Below, one piece after another: positions 8,737 to 15,215 of a DNA stretch of 64,000 nt (the stretch's first letter is position 1; each line of letters starts with the position of its first letter). Source of the stretch: Treponema sp. Lineage in GTDB: Bacteria; Spirochaetota; Spirochaetia; Treponematales; Treponemataceae. A program made the position numbers and the translations under genes. The stretch is from contig JAGBGX010000010.1 in NCBI GenBank assembly GCA_017935745.1, positions 248,001 to 312,000 of the forward strand, written 5' to 3'. A model generated the notes under the pieces. That model saw only the letters and a program-made list of their open reading frames with translations. It ran no database searches and was not told the DNA's origin.

Positions 8737-9931
8737 ATGAAACTCTGTATTTTTACAAATCATTTTTATCCTGAAGATTTTAAGGTGAATGACATTGCGT
8801 TCGAGCTTGAAAAGAAAGGGCATGACGTTACCGTCATAACTGCGGTTCCCGACTATCCTCAGGGGAAATTTTTTGACGGCTACGGATGGTTCAGGCGGAG
8901 CCGGGAAGATGTAAATGGCTGTCATGTTATCAGGCTGCCGATAATTCCGCGAAGCAAGGGCGGTGCGAAACGGCTTGTCTTGCAATATCTTTCCTATTAT
9001 ATTTCGTCTTTTGTGTTCACTTTTTTTCATAAATTCTTCTATAGATATGATGCGGTTTTTGTTCATCTGACATCGCCGTTTTTTATCGGGCTTGCCGCAA
9101 CGCATCTGAAACGCCGGCAAAAAATTCCGATGGTCTTCTGGATGCTTGACTTATGGCCGGAATCAATAACTGCCGCCGCAGGAATTTTAAATCCGCTGAT
9201 AATCAAGCCGCTGACAAAGCAGGTGCAAAAGGTGTACGACAACTGCGATGCAATTCTTATCGGCTCTAAGGGATTTGAAAAATCAATTTGCGAAAAAGGC
9301 GACTATAAGGACAAATGCATCTATTTTCCGAACTGGTGCGAGTCCGCGGAGCTGCCGGAAGATGTTGAAAAATACAAGTCGGTTGAGCCGTTTGCCGGAA
9401 ATATCGGCGAGGCACAGAATCTTGACTGCGTGATTGATGTTGCCGTTGAGATTCAGAAGACGCATCCTTCTGTAAAATTTATTTTTCTTGGCGACGGAAG
9501 GGCGAGGGAGCATCTCGTTCAAAAATCTGCCGATAACGGAAGTCTAGGCAAAACAGTGTTTTTCCCCGGACGCTTCCCGATTGAGTCAATGCCGTATTTT
9601 ATGAGCAGGGCTTCTGTTTTGCTTGTAAGCCTGAAGGACGAATTGATTTTCAATTTGACCGTTCCCTCAAAAGTGCCAAGGAAAGTCGGTTCTTGCGATG
9701 CTCAACGGCGACGGTGCCGATTTGATTGACGAAGCGAAATGCGGACTTGCTGTTCCCGCGAATGACAAGACTGCGTTTGCAGATGCTGTAAAAAAAATGT
9801 CAGAAATGAAAGAGTCGGAACGTATGCAACTCGGAGAAAACGGCAGAAATTATTACGAGCAGCATTTTAGGAAGGAACAGCGGATAGAACAGCTGGATGA
9901 GATTTTGCGGAAAGCAGTGTCAACGAAATGA
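8737..9931 (+). pseudogene. WbuB-type family 4 glycosyltransferase, broken by a short deletion
   Basis: The first frame (8737-9729) gives a GT-B N-terminal half (FTNHFYPEDFKVNDIAFEL, VTAVPDYPQGK-like region, LDLWPES) and the donor-site start IFLGDGRAREHL. After TVPSKV the frame goes wrong; the second frame (to 9931) resumes with GKSVLAMLNGDGADLIDEA. Four bases stand where the family normally has about six codons between SKV and GK, so roughly 14 bp appear lost around 9676-9679. The missing loop is part of the nucleotide-sugar site. WbuB proteins transfer L-FucNAc, in keeping with the fnlC-like gene upstream. Most likely a dead O-antigen or capsule gene. Confidence 0.8.
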
Positions 9932-10000
9932 TTCCGAACTGTAATCATAAGGAAACAGAAAAATTTCTGGACGGGAGAATGTGTGTGTGGGGGCATGGAG

Positions 10001-10040
10001 AAAGCCGCGTATGCTGGAAACAGCATACGCGGCTTTTTTT
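10001..10040 (+). terminator. rho-independent terminator
   Basis: Perfect 16-bp stem (AAAGCCGCGTATGCTG with its complement) closed by a GAAA tetraloop and followed by a T run. It ends the transcript of the glycosyltransferase remnant. Confidence 0.9.
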
Positions 10041-10066
10041 ATGCGGTTCGGGTGAAATATGAATAT

Positions 10067-10171
10067 GATATATATGTTACGACTTTAAAGTATATACAAT
10101 AAGGGGTGTAACATATATACTTTACGGCTCTACCATATATATCTTACGGAATTATCATATATACTATAATT
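10067..10171 (+). repeat. five-copy 22-bp direct repeat array before the XRE gene
   Basis: Copies of about CATATATACTTTACGG start at 10067, 10089, 10112, 10134 and 10156, with steps of 22, 23, 22 and 22 bases, close to two helical turns. Copies at 10112 and 10134 are closest to each other; those at 10067, 10089 and 10156 are weaker. All face the same way and lie 40-180 bases before the XRE promoter. They look like operator or iteron sites, perhaps bound by the adjacent regulator. No plasmid Rep gene is present. Confidence 0.75.
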
Positions 10172-10208
10172 TGTTGAAGTATTGCATCGAGAGCAAAAAA
10201 ATCCGGCT

Positions 10209-10237
10209 TTGACTTTTTGAATATTGTTTTATAAAAT
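10209..10237 (+). promoter_or_regulatory. sigma70-like promoter of the XRE/ImmA-like gene
   Basis: TTGACT at 10209, 17 bases, TAAAAT at 10232. The predicted transcript start falls at or next to the ATG at 10244, so the message would be leaderless; no Shine-Dalgarno site is seen. Confidence 0.6.
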
Positions 10238-10243
10238 GTAACT

Positions 10244-11179
10244 ATGATTGACAATGAAAATTCCGGGCAGATGTATTCCATAGCCGCTACGGTGAAAGAA
10301 ATAGGAAACCATGTTCAGGAACATCGCCGGCAGGCAGACTTCACTCAGCAGAAGCTTGCAGAGTTGGCAGGAAGGAGTCGCGCGTACATCATTGGTGTGG
10401 AAAACGGCAGCCTGAATGACATACCGATTTCATTTGTATATGACCTTGCGGACATTTTCAAATGCGATGTTACTGACTTTCTGCCTGTCCGCCGGGTTAC
10501 CGTGGAAATTCCTGACTGCCGGGGTGAAACAATTGGCAGAGAGGTTCTATATGCGTTGTTGCGGACAATAGGGGACAATCTCCCCGGCATTCAAAGTGAT
10601 GAGCATATGCGTACCTGGGGAGCTGGTTTTCCTGCGGCGGAATACAAGGCTCTTTCGCCGCAGGCGGCGGCACAGAAATTGTGCGCGGATTTCAGCCTTT
10701 CTGTCCCGGTGGATATGGAGGGTGTCTTGAAGCGGGCAAGTGTGCTGATGGTAAGCATTCCTCTTAACGAGGATATTGCGACTGTCCTGGACACACGAAG
10801 CTCTGTTCCTGTCGTGTTTATAGACAGCACGATTGCAGCCGACCAGTCTAAAAAACGGGCTGCTCTTGCCCATGCGTTGGGGCATTACATTGCAGAATAC
10901 GGATTCAAAGGCATATATATCGATAAAAAGGAACGTCTTGTTCCCTCTGAGTCCCATCTCAGCATGCAGGATGAACTGTCCGAGCGCAAGGCGCGTGCGT
11001 TTGCCACGGCTCTTCTTTTGCCGCAGAATGTGTTCCGGGAAAAGCTTTCTGACGCGGCAAAAAAATCTGGCGGTAATGATGACAGTGCAGTTGCAGGGTT
11101 GGCCGCATTCTTTGGTGTCGGCGTGCTTGCCGTGGTTGCCGCCCTTGCCCTGATGCATTCTGGCGATGGAAAGAAATAA
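10244..11179 (+). CDS. XRE-type regulator with degenerate ImmA/IrrE peptidase domain
   Basis: 311 residues. Residues 15-85 form a Cro/CI helix-turn-helix (QQKLAELAGRSRAYIIGVE). Residues 140-290 resemble the ImmA/IrrE metallopeptidase domain found in phage and ICE regulators, including ERKARAFATALLLP. The zinc motif HExxH is HALGH at 210-214: both histidines remain but the catalytic Glu is Ala, so proteolysis is probably lost while binding or sensing may remain. The C-terminus is hydrophobic (VLAVVAALALM) and could be a membrane segment or a changed helix-turn-helix tail. Behind it, a repeat array and a promoter suggest autoregulation. The gene converges on loaP. Confidence 0.8.
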   Translation: MIDNENSGQMYSIAATVKEIGNHVQEHRRQADFTQQKLAELAGRSRAYIIGVENGSLNDIPISFVYDLADIFKCDVTDFLPVRRVTVEIPDCRGETIGREVLYALLRTIGDNLPGIQSDEHMRTWGAGFPAAEYKALSPQAAAQKLCADFSLSVPVDMEGVLKRASVLMVSIPLNEDIATVLDTRSSVPVVFIDSTIAADQSKKRAALAHALGHYIAEYGFKGIYIDKKERLVPSESHLSMQDELSERKARAFATALLLPQNVFREKLSDAAKKSGGNDDSAVAGLAAFFGVGVLAVVAALALMHSGDGKK

Positions 11180-11230
11180 CAGGGGAAAATGCATATACAA
11201 AAAAACTGAATCTGCTGAGCCGCCCCGCGC

Positions 11231-11767
11231 CTAGCGTTCCGTATCTTTCTTCTTCTCTATCACGTTGTACGACAAATCCACAGATGTCCTGCATCCCATG
11301 AAGTCAGTCACGAGCCGGACACGCCGCTTGCGCCGGTCCACGGACTGTATCAGCCCTTCAAGCCCCTTGAGCGGCCCTTCCGTGATTACAATGCGGTCGT
11401 TCTCATCGAAGTATGCATCAGAAGGCTCGGCGATTGTGCCGAATTTCAGAAAGCTGTTCACTATGTCCACATCCCCTGAAGAAAGTCTTTCGCACTTGCT
11501 GTTTGACGGCAGGAACCGTATAAAGTCCGGCAGCTCCTTTATCGCCAGGAAGGCTCCGTTGCGCAGTGAGCCGCCTGTTTCCAGAAAGACATAGCCGGGA
11601 AACACTGGTGCAAGCTCCATCACGTTTTTTCCGCCGCGCCGTATGTTCAGCCTGCGCTGAAGAAAGATGATCCGCCTGATTCCGTCCGGCTCTGCGTCTT
11701 CGGCGTGCTGTGCGAACCGGCTTTCCCGGCCTGTCGTGACCTGCACGGCGTACAGTTCGTTGCGCAT
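11231..11767 (-). CDS. loaP: transcription antiterminator LoaP (NusG paralogue)
   Basis: 178 residues when started at the ATG at 11767, which has GGAG upstream; the frame is open to 11791. N-terminal NGN domain (ELYAVQVTTGRESRF, VFPGYVFLET) and C-terminal KOW domain (DRIVITEGPLKGLEGLIQSV). The first LxAVQVTTGxE pattern and length fit LoaP, the specialised NusG that stops termination in polysaccharide and antibiotic operons and binds a leader hairpin, rather than core NusG. Unusually no long operon lies downstream: it converges on the XRE gene. The neighbouring fnlC/wbuB remnant is on the opposite strand, which suggests rearrangement or action in trans. Confidence 0.8.
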   Translation of the reverse strand: MRNELYAVQVTTGRESRFAQHAEDAEPDGIRRIIFLQRRLNIRRGGKNVMELAPVFPGYVFLETGGSLRNGAFLAIKELPDFIRFLPSNSKCERLSSGDVDIVNSFLKFGTIAEPSDAYFDENDRIVITEGPLKGLEGLIQSVDRRKRRVRLVTDFMGCRTSVDLSYNVIEKKKDTER

Positions 11768-11771
11768 CTGC

Positions 11772-11906
11772 TCACGGCTCCAGAATGTCACAGCGGCTGT
11801 GCAATGACGGCCGGTTTTGTCCGGCAGTTATGAGCGTGTCAAGCTGTTTTTGCGGAATTTTCAAAAAAAGGCGCAGTTTTTTTTCACGCAGATCGTCATG
11901 GGACAT
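11772..11906 (-). CDS. 44-residue ORF before loaP
   Basis: ATG at 11906, MSHDDLREKKLRLFLKIP followed by a basic tail, ending at 11772, four bases before the preferred loaP start. It lies under a good promoter and would be leaderless. The short charged peptide is not recognised. It may be a real small gene or a leader peptide that couples loaP translation to its own. Confidence 0.45.
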   Translation of the reverse strand: MSHDDLREKKLRLFLKIPQKQLDTLITAGQNRPSLHSRCDILEP

Positions 11907-11912
11907 ATACTG

Positions 11913-11940
11913 ATTATATCATGAACATCAAAAAATGCAA
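11913..11940 (-). promoter_or_regulatory. sigma70-like promoter of the small ORF and loaP
   Basis: On the minus strand TTGCAT (11940-11935), 16 bases, TATAAT (11918-11913). The expected start point is about 11906, the first base of the small ORF. Confidence 0.6.
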
Positions 11941-11971
11941 GGCGCGGACCGGCATCCGCTGCGCTTTTCGG

Positions 11972-12126
11972 TTCCTTAAAATGTGACACCGCAGGAAGTT
12001 TCAACTTCCGAGGATGACACATTCGTTCGCGTAAGCAACTTGTTGCGGCGCGAACATGTAAATAAGACAGTTTGTTTTGCAAACTGTAAGTTAAAATCAG
12101 CAACGCTATTTCAGCTGCTGATTTTA
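11972..12126 (-). repeat. multi-hairpin leader repeat, family B, copy 1
   Basis: Read on the minus strand: hairpin AAAATCAGC...GCTGATTTT with loop TGAAATAGCG, then ACAGTTTG...CAAACTGTCTTATT, then a CGCG-rich hairpin, then AATGTGTCATCCTCGGAAG with its partner CTTCCTGCGGTGTCACATTT and AAGG. The order is the same as at 32045. It stands before the loaP transcript. Confidence 0.8.
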
Positions 12127-12129
12127 AAC

Positions 12130-12325
12130 GTTCCTTAAAACGCAACACCGCAGGAAGTTCGCTGGAAACTTTGCCTAGCGGCTCATTGCGAGAACAACTT
12201 CCGAGGATTTGCAATTCCGTTCGCGGTAAGCAACTTGTTGCGACGCGAACATGTAAATAAGACAGTTTGTTTTGCAAACTGTAAGTTAAACACAGACATG
12301 CCATTTGTGTGGCTGTGTTTAAACG
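12130..12325 (-). repeat. multi-hairpin leader repeat, family B, copy 2 (tandem)
   Basis: Directly upstream (minus sense) of copy 1 and built from the same modules: the ACAGTTTG/CAAACTGT and the CGCGAAC hairpins are almost identical. The first hairpin is AAACACAG...CTGTGTTT with a diverged loop, and the last hairpin is longer. Confidence 0.75.
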
Positions 12326-12337
12326 TTCAAGGAAATA

Positions 12338-12373
12338 AAAAAGGATGCTGTCTTTTCAGACGGCATCCTTTTG
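12338..12373 (-). terminator. terminator after tRNA-Thr
   Basis: On the minus strand AAGGATGCCGTC and GACAGCATCCTT pair around a short A-rich loop and are followed by T residues. It ends the carboxyltransferase/tRNA-Thr transcript. Confidence 0.8.
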
Positions 12374-12378
12374 CTTTC

Positions 12379-12451
12379 AGCCAACTCCCGGACTTGAACC
12401 GAGTACCTGCTCGTTACGAGGGAGCTGCTCTACCAGGTGAGCTAAGTTGGC
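12379..12451 (-). tRNA. tRNA-Thr (CGT anticodon)
   Basis: Full cloverleaf of 73 nt: acceptor GCCAACT, D arm GCTC/GAGC, anticodon loop CTCGTAA (anticodon CGT), T arm CTCGG TTCAAGT CCGGG. The anticodon stem GCTCC/CGAGC has a C-C mismatch at 31-39. No CCA is encoded. Confidence 0.93.
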
Positions 12452-12536
12452 AAGCAGACGAACTATAGCAGAAAAAACAAAAAAAGTCAATCCGCAAGCG
12501 TCCGTCTGAATCCGGGCAGGATGGCTGTGCCTTGCA

Positions 12537-14036
12537 TTACAGCGGAATGTTTCCGTGCTTTTTGCAGGGCGCTGTGTTCTGCTGCTTGCGCAAAAGGAAT
12601 TCAAGGCTTCTTGCAATGCGTTCCCGTGAGTCTTCCGGCCTGATGATTTCGCTGATGTAGTCACGCTGGGCTGCAATTGCCGGCGTCATGATTGTATCCT
12701 TGTATTCCTGGGATTTCTGTGCGACAAAGGCTGCCTGGGCAGGATCCTTCATTTCCTTTGCATACAGAATTCCAAGCGCGCCTTCCGCGCCCATGACGGC
12801 AATTTCCGCCTTAGGCCACGCGTACACAAAATCAGCTCCCAGATGCTTCGAGCACATTGCGATGTATGCGCCGCCGTATGCCTTCCGCGTGATAAGGGTG
12901 ACTTTCGGAACAGTTGCCTCGCTGTAGGCATAAATGACTTTTGCTCCGTGGCGGATAATTCCTTTCTGCTCTTCGTCCGGGCCTGGCAGAAAGCCGGGAA
13001 CATCGACAAATGTGACGAGCGGAATATTGTACGCATCGCAGTAGCGCACAAAGCGCGCAATTTTGTCTGATGCGTCGCAGTTCAAAAGTCCGCCCCACAC
13101 AGACGGATTGTTCGCAACGATTCCTGCTGTCCTGCCTTCGATTTTTGCAAATCCCACAACAGCCATCGGCGCAAATTCCTTCATCACTTCAAAAAAGCTT
13201 TCATCGTCAGTCACGCAGTCAATGACTTCGCGGATGTCGTAGCCTTTCTTGCTTTCTTCCGGCAGCACTTCAGCGATTTTCTTTTCCTTTTTCTTTTCAT
13301 CGAATTTGAATTTCGCTTCGGCAATAATCTCCTCACCGTAGTAGTGCGGAATGTAGTCGAGCAGCCTGCGGATTGTTTCATAGCATTCTGCTTCAGATGA
13401 ACTTCTGAAATGCGCAACTCCGCTCTTCTGGGAATGAATGGCAGCTCCTCCCAGTTCTTCTGCCGTGATGTCAAGCGAAAGGACGCTTTTTACTACTTTC
13501 GGCCCGGTGATAAACATCTGGCTGATTGAATCGACTGCAAAAACAAAGTCCGTGATTCCAGGCGAATAGACAGCTCCGCCTGCGCACGGCCCGACAATGA
13601 CAGAAATCTGGGGGACAGCTCCTGAAGCGCGGACATTCTGGTAGAACAGATCTCCGTAGCCGCACAGAGCGTCAACTCCTTCCTGAATGCGTGCGCCGCC
13701 TGAATCGTTCAGTCCGATAACCGGGCATTTTGCCATGATTGCCTTGTCAATCAGCTCTGCAATTTTCTGTCCGTGCACTTTTCCAAGCGAGCCGCCCTGC
13801 ACGGTAAAGTCCTGCGCATAAACGGCGACTTTTTTTCCGTTGATTTTTCCGAAGCCTGTAATAACTCCGTCATAAGGAATTTCCTTTGCTTCCATTCCGA
13901 AGCTGGTGCACGTATGGCGCGCTGCTGAGTACATTTCGTAGAAGCTGTCCTTGTCGCAGAGGGCGGCGATCCGCTCAATTGCGTGAAGCTTTCCCTTTGC
14001 ATGCTGTTTTTCAATAGAAAAAGAATCCTTAGGCAT
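12537..14036 (-). CDS. acyl-CoA carboxyltransferase (propionyl-CoA carboxylase beta / methylmalonyl-CoA decarboxylase alpha)
   Basis: 499 residues in two crotonase-fold halves typical of biotin-dependent carboxyltransferases: GLNDSGGARIQEGVDAL and the oxyanion GPCAGGAVYSPG in the first half; TFVDVPGFLPG and ITRKAYGGAYIAM in the second. Such subunits move CO2 between carboxybiotin and propionyl- or methylmalonyl-CoA. No biotin carboxylase, biotin carrier or membrane beta subunit is adjacent, so the direction of the reaction cannot be decided. In fermenting treponemes a role in the propionate/succinate pathway is plausible. The gene has a multi-hairpin leader (14051-14204) and an AGGAG site before the ATG. 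tRNA-Thr follows. Confidence 0.87.
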   Translation of the reverse strand: MPKDSFSIEKQHAKGKLHAIERIAALCDKDSFYEMYSAARHTCTSFGMEAKEIPYDGVITGFGKINGKKVAVYAQDFTVQGGSLGKVHGQKIAELIDKAIMAKCPVIGLNDSGGARIQEGVDALCGYGDLFYQNVRASGAVPQISVIVGPCAGGAVYSPGITDFVFAVDSISQMFITGPKVVKSVLSLDITAEELGGAAIHSQKSGVAHFRSSSEAECYETIRRLLDYIPHYYGEEIIAEAKFKFDEKKKEKKIAEVLPEESKKGYDIREVIDCVTDDESFFEVMKEFAPMAVVGFAKIEGRTAGIVANNPSVWGGLLNCDASDKIARFVRYCDAYNIPLVTFVDVPGFLPGPDEEQKGIIRHGAKVIYAYSEATVPKVTLITRKAYGGAYIAMCSKHLGADFVYAWPKAEIAVMGAEGALGILYAKEMKDPAQAAFVAQKSQEYKDTIMTPAIAAQRDYISEIIRPEDSRERIARSLEFLLRKQQNTAPCKKHGNIPL

Positions 14037-14050
14037 AAAATACTCCTATT

Positions 14051-14204
14051 AAAAAGCCAGCGAAGAAATGTCAATTTCCGAGCTGACTTTTTATGAGCTT
14101 CCGCACTGTAATGAGGAAGCTCAGTTAATAAAAAAGTTTGCAACGCAAACTTTTGGTAGATAAAAGCCGTGCTATTTCAGCGGATTTTATCTTACACTCC
14201 TATA
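14051..14204 (-). repeat. multi-hairpin leader repeat, family A, copy 1
   Basis: In minus sense: GATAAAATCCG...CGGCTTTTATC with loop CTGAAATAGC; AAAAGTTTGCGTTGCAAAC type hairpin; GAGCTTCC...GGAAGCTC; AAAAAGTCAGC...GCTGGCTTTTT; then AGGAG and the ATG of the carboxyltransferase gene. Confidence 0.8.
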
Positions 14205-14323
14205 AAAGGTCAATGAGAAAAGTATGAAGTTTTTCTATAATACTATGAATATAATGCTGTGTCAATATGACAAAATGTGTAAAATTGTCATAATAAGCAG
14301 CTGTTTTTTCTCCGGCGGAATTT

Positions 14324-14384
14324 TGATTCGTGCGGAAGGTTTCATGCCCTTTCCCGATGCTCTGCGTTGAGGTATGTTGATTTT
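14324..14384 (+). repeat. GATTCGTGCGG repeat, family C (short copy)
   Basis: Begins GATTCGTGCGGAAGGTTTCA and ends GTTGAGG...TGTTGATT, matching parts of the longer copies at 51211 and 60658. The centre is shorter. The remaining bases between 14204 and 14410 are AT-rich with no convincing gene. Confidence 0.6.
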
Positions 14385-14409
14385 TTCCTGATTTTTTATG
14401 AAATTCACT

Positions 14410-14438
14410 TGAAACAATGCAGGGCATTTTATATACTA
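14410..14438 (+). promoter_or_regulatory. rpsD promoter
   Basis: TTGAAA at 14410, 17 bases, TATACT at 14433. The leader then contains hairpin ATGGTGA-GACTG-TCACCAT (14477-14495) just before AAGGAG. A place for S4 autoregulation is possible but unproven. Confidence 0.65.
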
Positions 14439-14515
14439 TAAGTCTAATTATTATATCCCTCACCGCGGCAAATTATATGGTGAGACTGTCACCATGGTGA
14501 AAAGGAGTAAAAATT

Positions 14516-15109
14516 ATGGCAACCAGGAGAAATCCTCGCTTTAAAGAATGCAGAAGGCTCGGAGTCAATGTCTGCGGACATCCGAAGGCAATGAACAGGG
14601 CGAATAATCCGGCCTTTAAAAAGTCAAAGAAGACATCTGAGTACGGAAGGCAGCTGTGTGAAAAGCAGAAAGTCAAGGCGTACTATGGCATACTTGAGCG
14701 CCAGCTTCGCCGCTACTACGACATTGCTTCACGCAAGGAAGGAAAGACTGGTGAAAACCTTATTGTCGGTCTGGAAACACGCCTTGACAATATGGTATAC
14801 CGCATCGGATTTGCAAATTCAATCCGCATGGCGCGCCAGCTTGTTTCTCACGGGCATGTCCGTGTTGACGGAAAGAAAGTCAGCATACCGTCATTCCAGC
14901 TCAAGGTGGGGCAGGTTGTTTCCCTGCGTGAACGGTCGCAGAAAAACGAGCAGATTAAGGCAAGCTTCCTGAACGGAAACCGCCGTCCGCTTGATTATGT
15001 TGACGTCACGGAGGAAAGTTTCTCCGGGAAGCTCATAATGATGCCGAAGCGCGAAGAGATTCCTGTTGAAATCAATGAGCAGCTTGTTGTTGAATTCTAC
15101 TCAAAGTAG
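14516..15109 (+). CDS. rpsD: ribosomal protein S4
   Basis: 197 residues, usual length. The N-terminal segment RRNPRFKECRRLGVNVCGHP, the YYGILERQLRRYYDIA helix region and the S4 RNA-binding domain (LETRLDNMVYRIGFANS, ARQLVSHGHVRVDGKKVSIP) are clear. S4 nucleates 30S assembly at the 16S 5' domain. It stands alone here, not in the alpha operon, with its own promoter and terminator. Start set by AAGGAG nine bases before the ATG. Confidence 0.97.
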   Translation: MATRRNPRFKECRRLGVNVCGHPKAMNRANNPAFKKSKKTSEYGRQLCEKQKVKAYYGILERQLRRYYDIASRKEGKTGENLIVGLETRLDNMVYRIGFANSIRMARQLVSHGHVRVDGKKVSIPSFQLKVGQVVSLRERSQKNEQIKASFLNGNRRPLDYVDVTEESFSGKLIMMPKREEIPVEINEQLVVEFYSK

Positions 15110-15118
15110 TGTCTGAAA

Positions 15119-15147
15119 GTCCGCCTGAAAACAGGCGGATTTTTTTC
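15119..15147 (+). terminator. rpsD terminator
   Basis: GTCCGCCTG, AAAA loop, CAGGCGGAT and a T run of seven. Confidence 0.9.
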
Positions 15148-15215
15148 GTAAAAAGCAGCCGTGCTGTGTGCCAGTAGGAGCCGGGAGGCTTGTCTGCGGC
15201 AGCTCAGCTGTTTTT

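Noticed and set aside
10067-10171. Array as CRISPR
   Set aside because: Units are only about 16 bases with 6-base gaps, degenerate and without unique spacers; no cas gene is near.
11972-12325. Tandem hairpin arrays as attenuators or T-box leaders
   Set aside because: No specifier or T-box sequence, and the same arrays precede unrelated genes.
14200-14463. 87-residue minus-strand ORF between carboxyltransferase and rpsD
   Set aside because: It covers a family C repeat and the rpsD promoter, has no family and no ribosome site.
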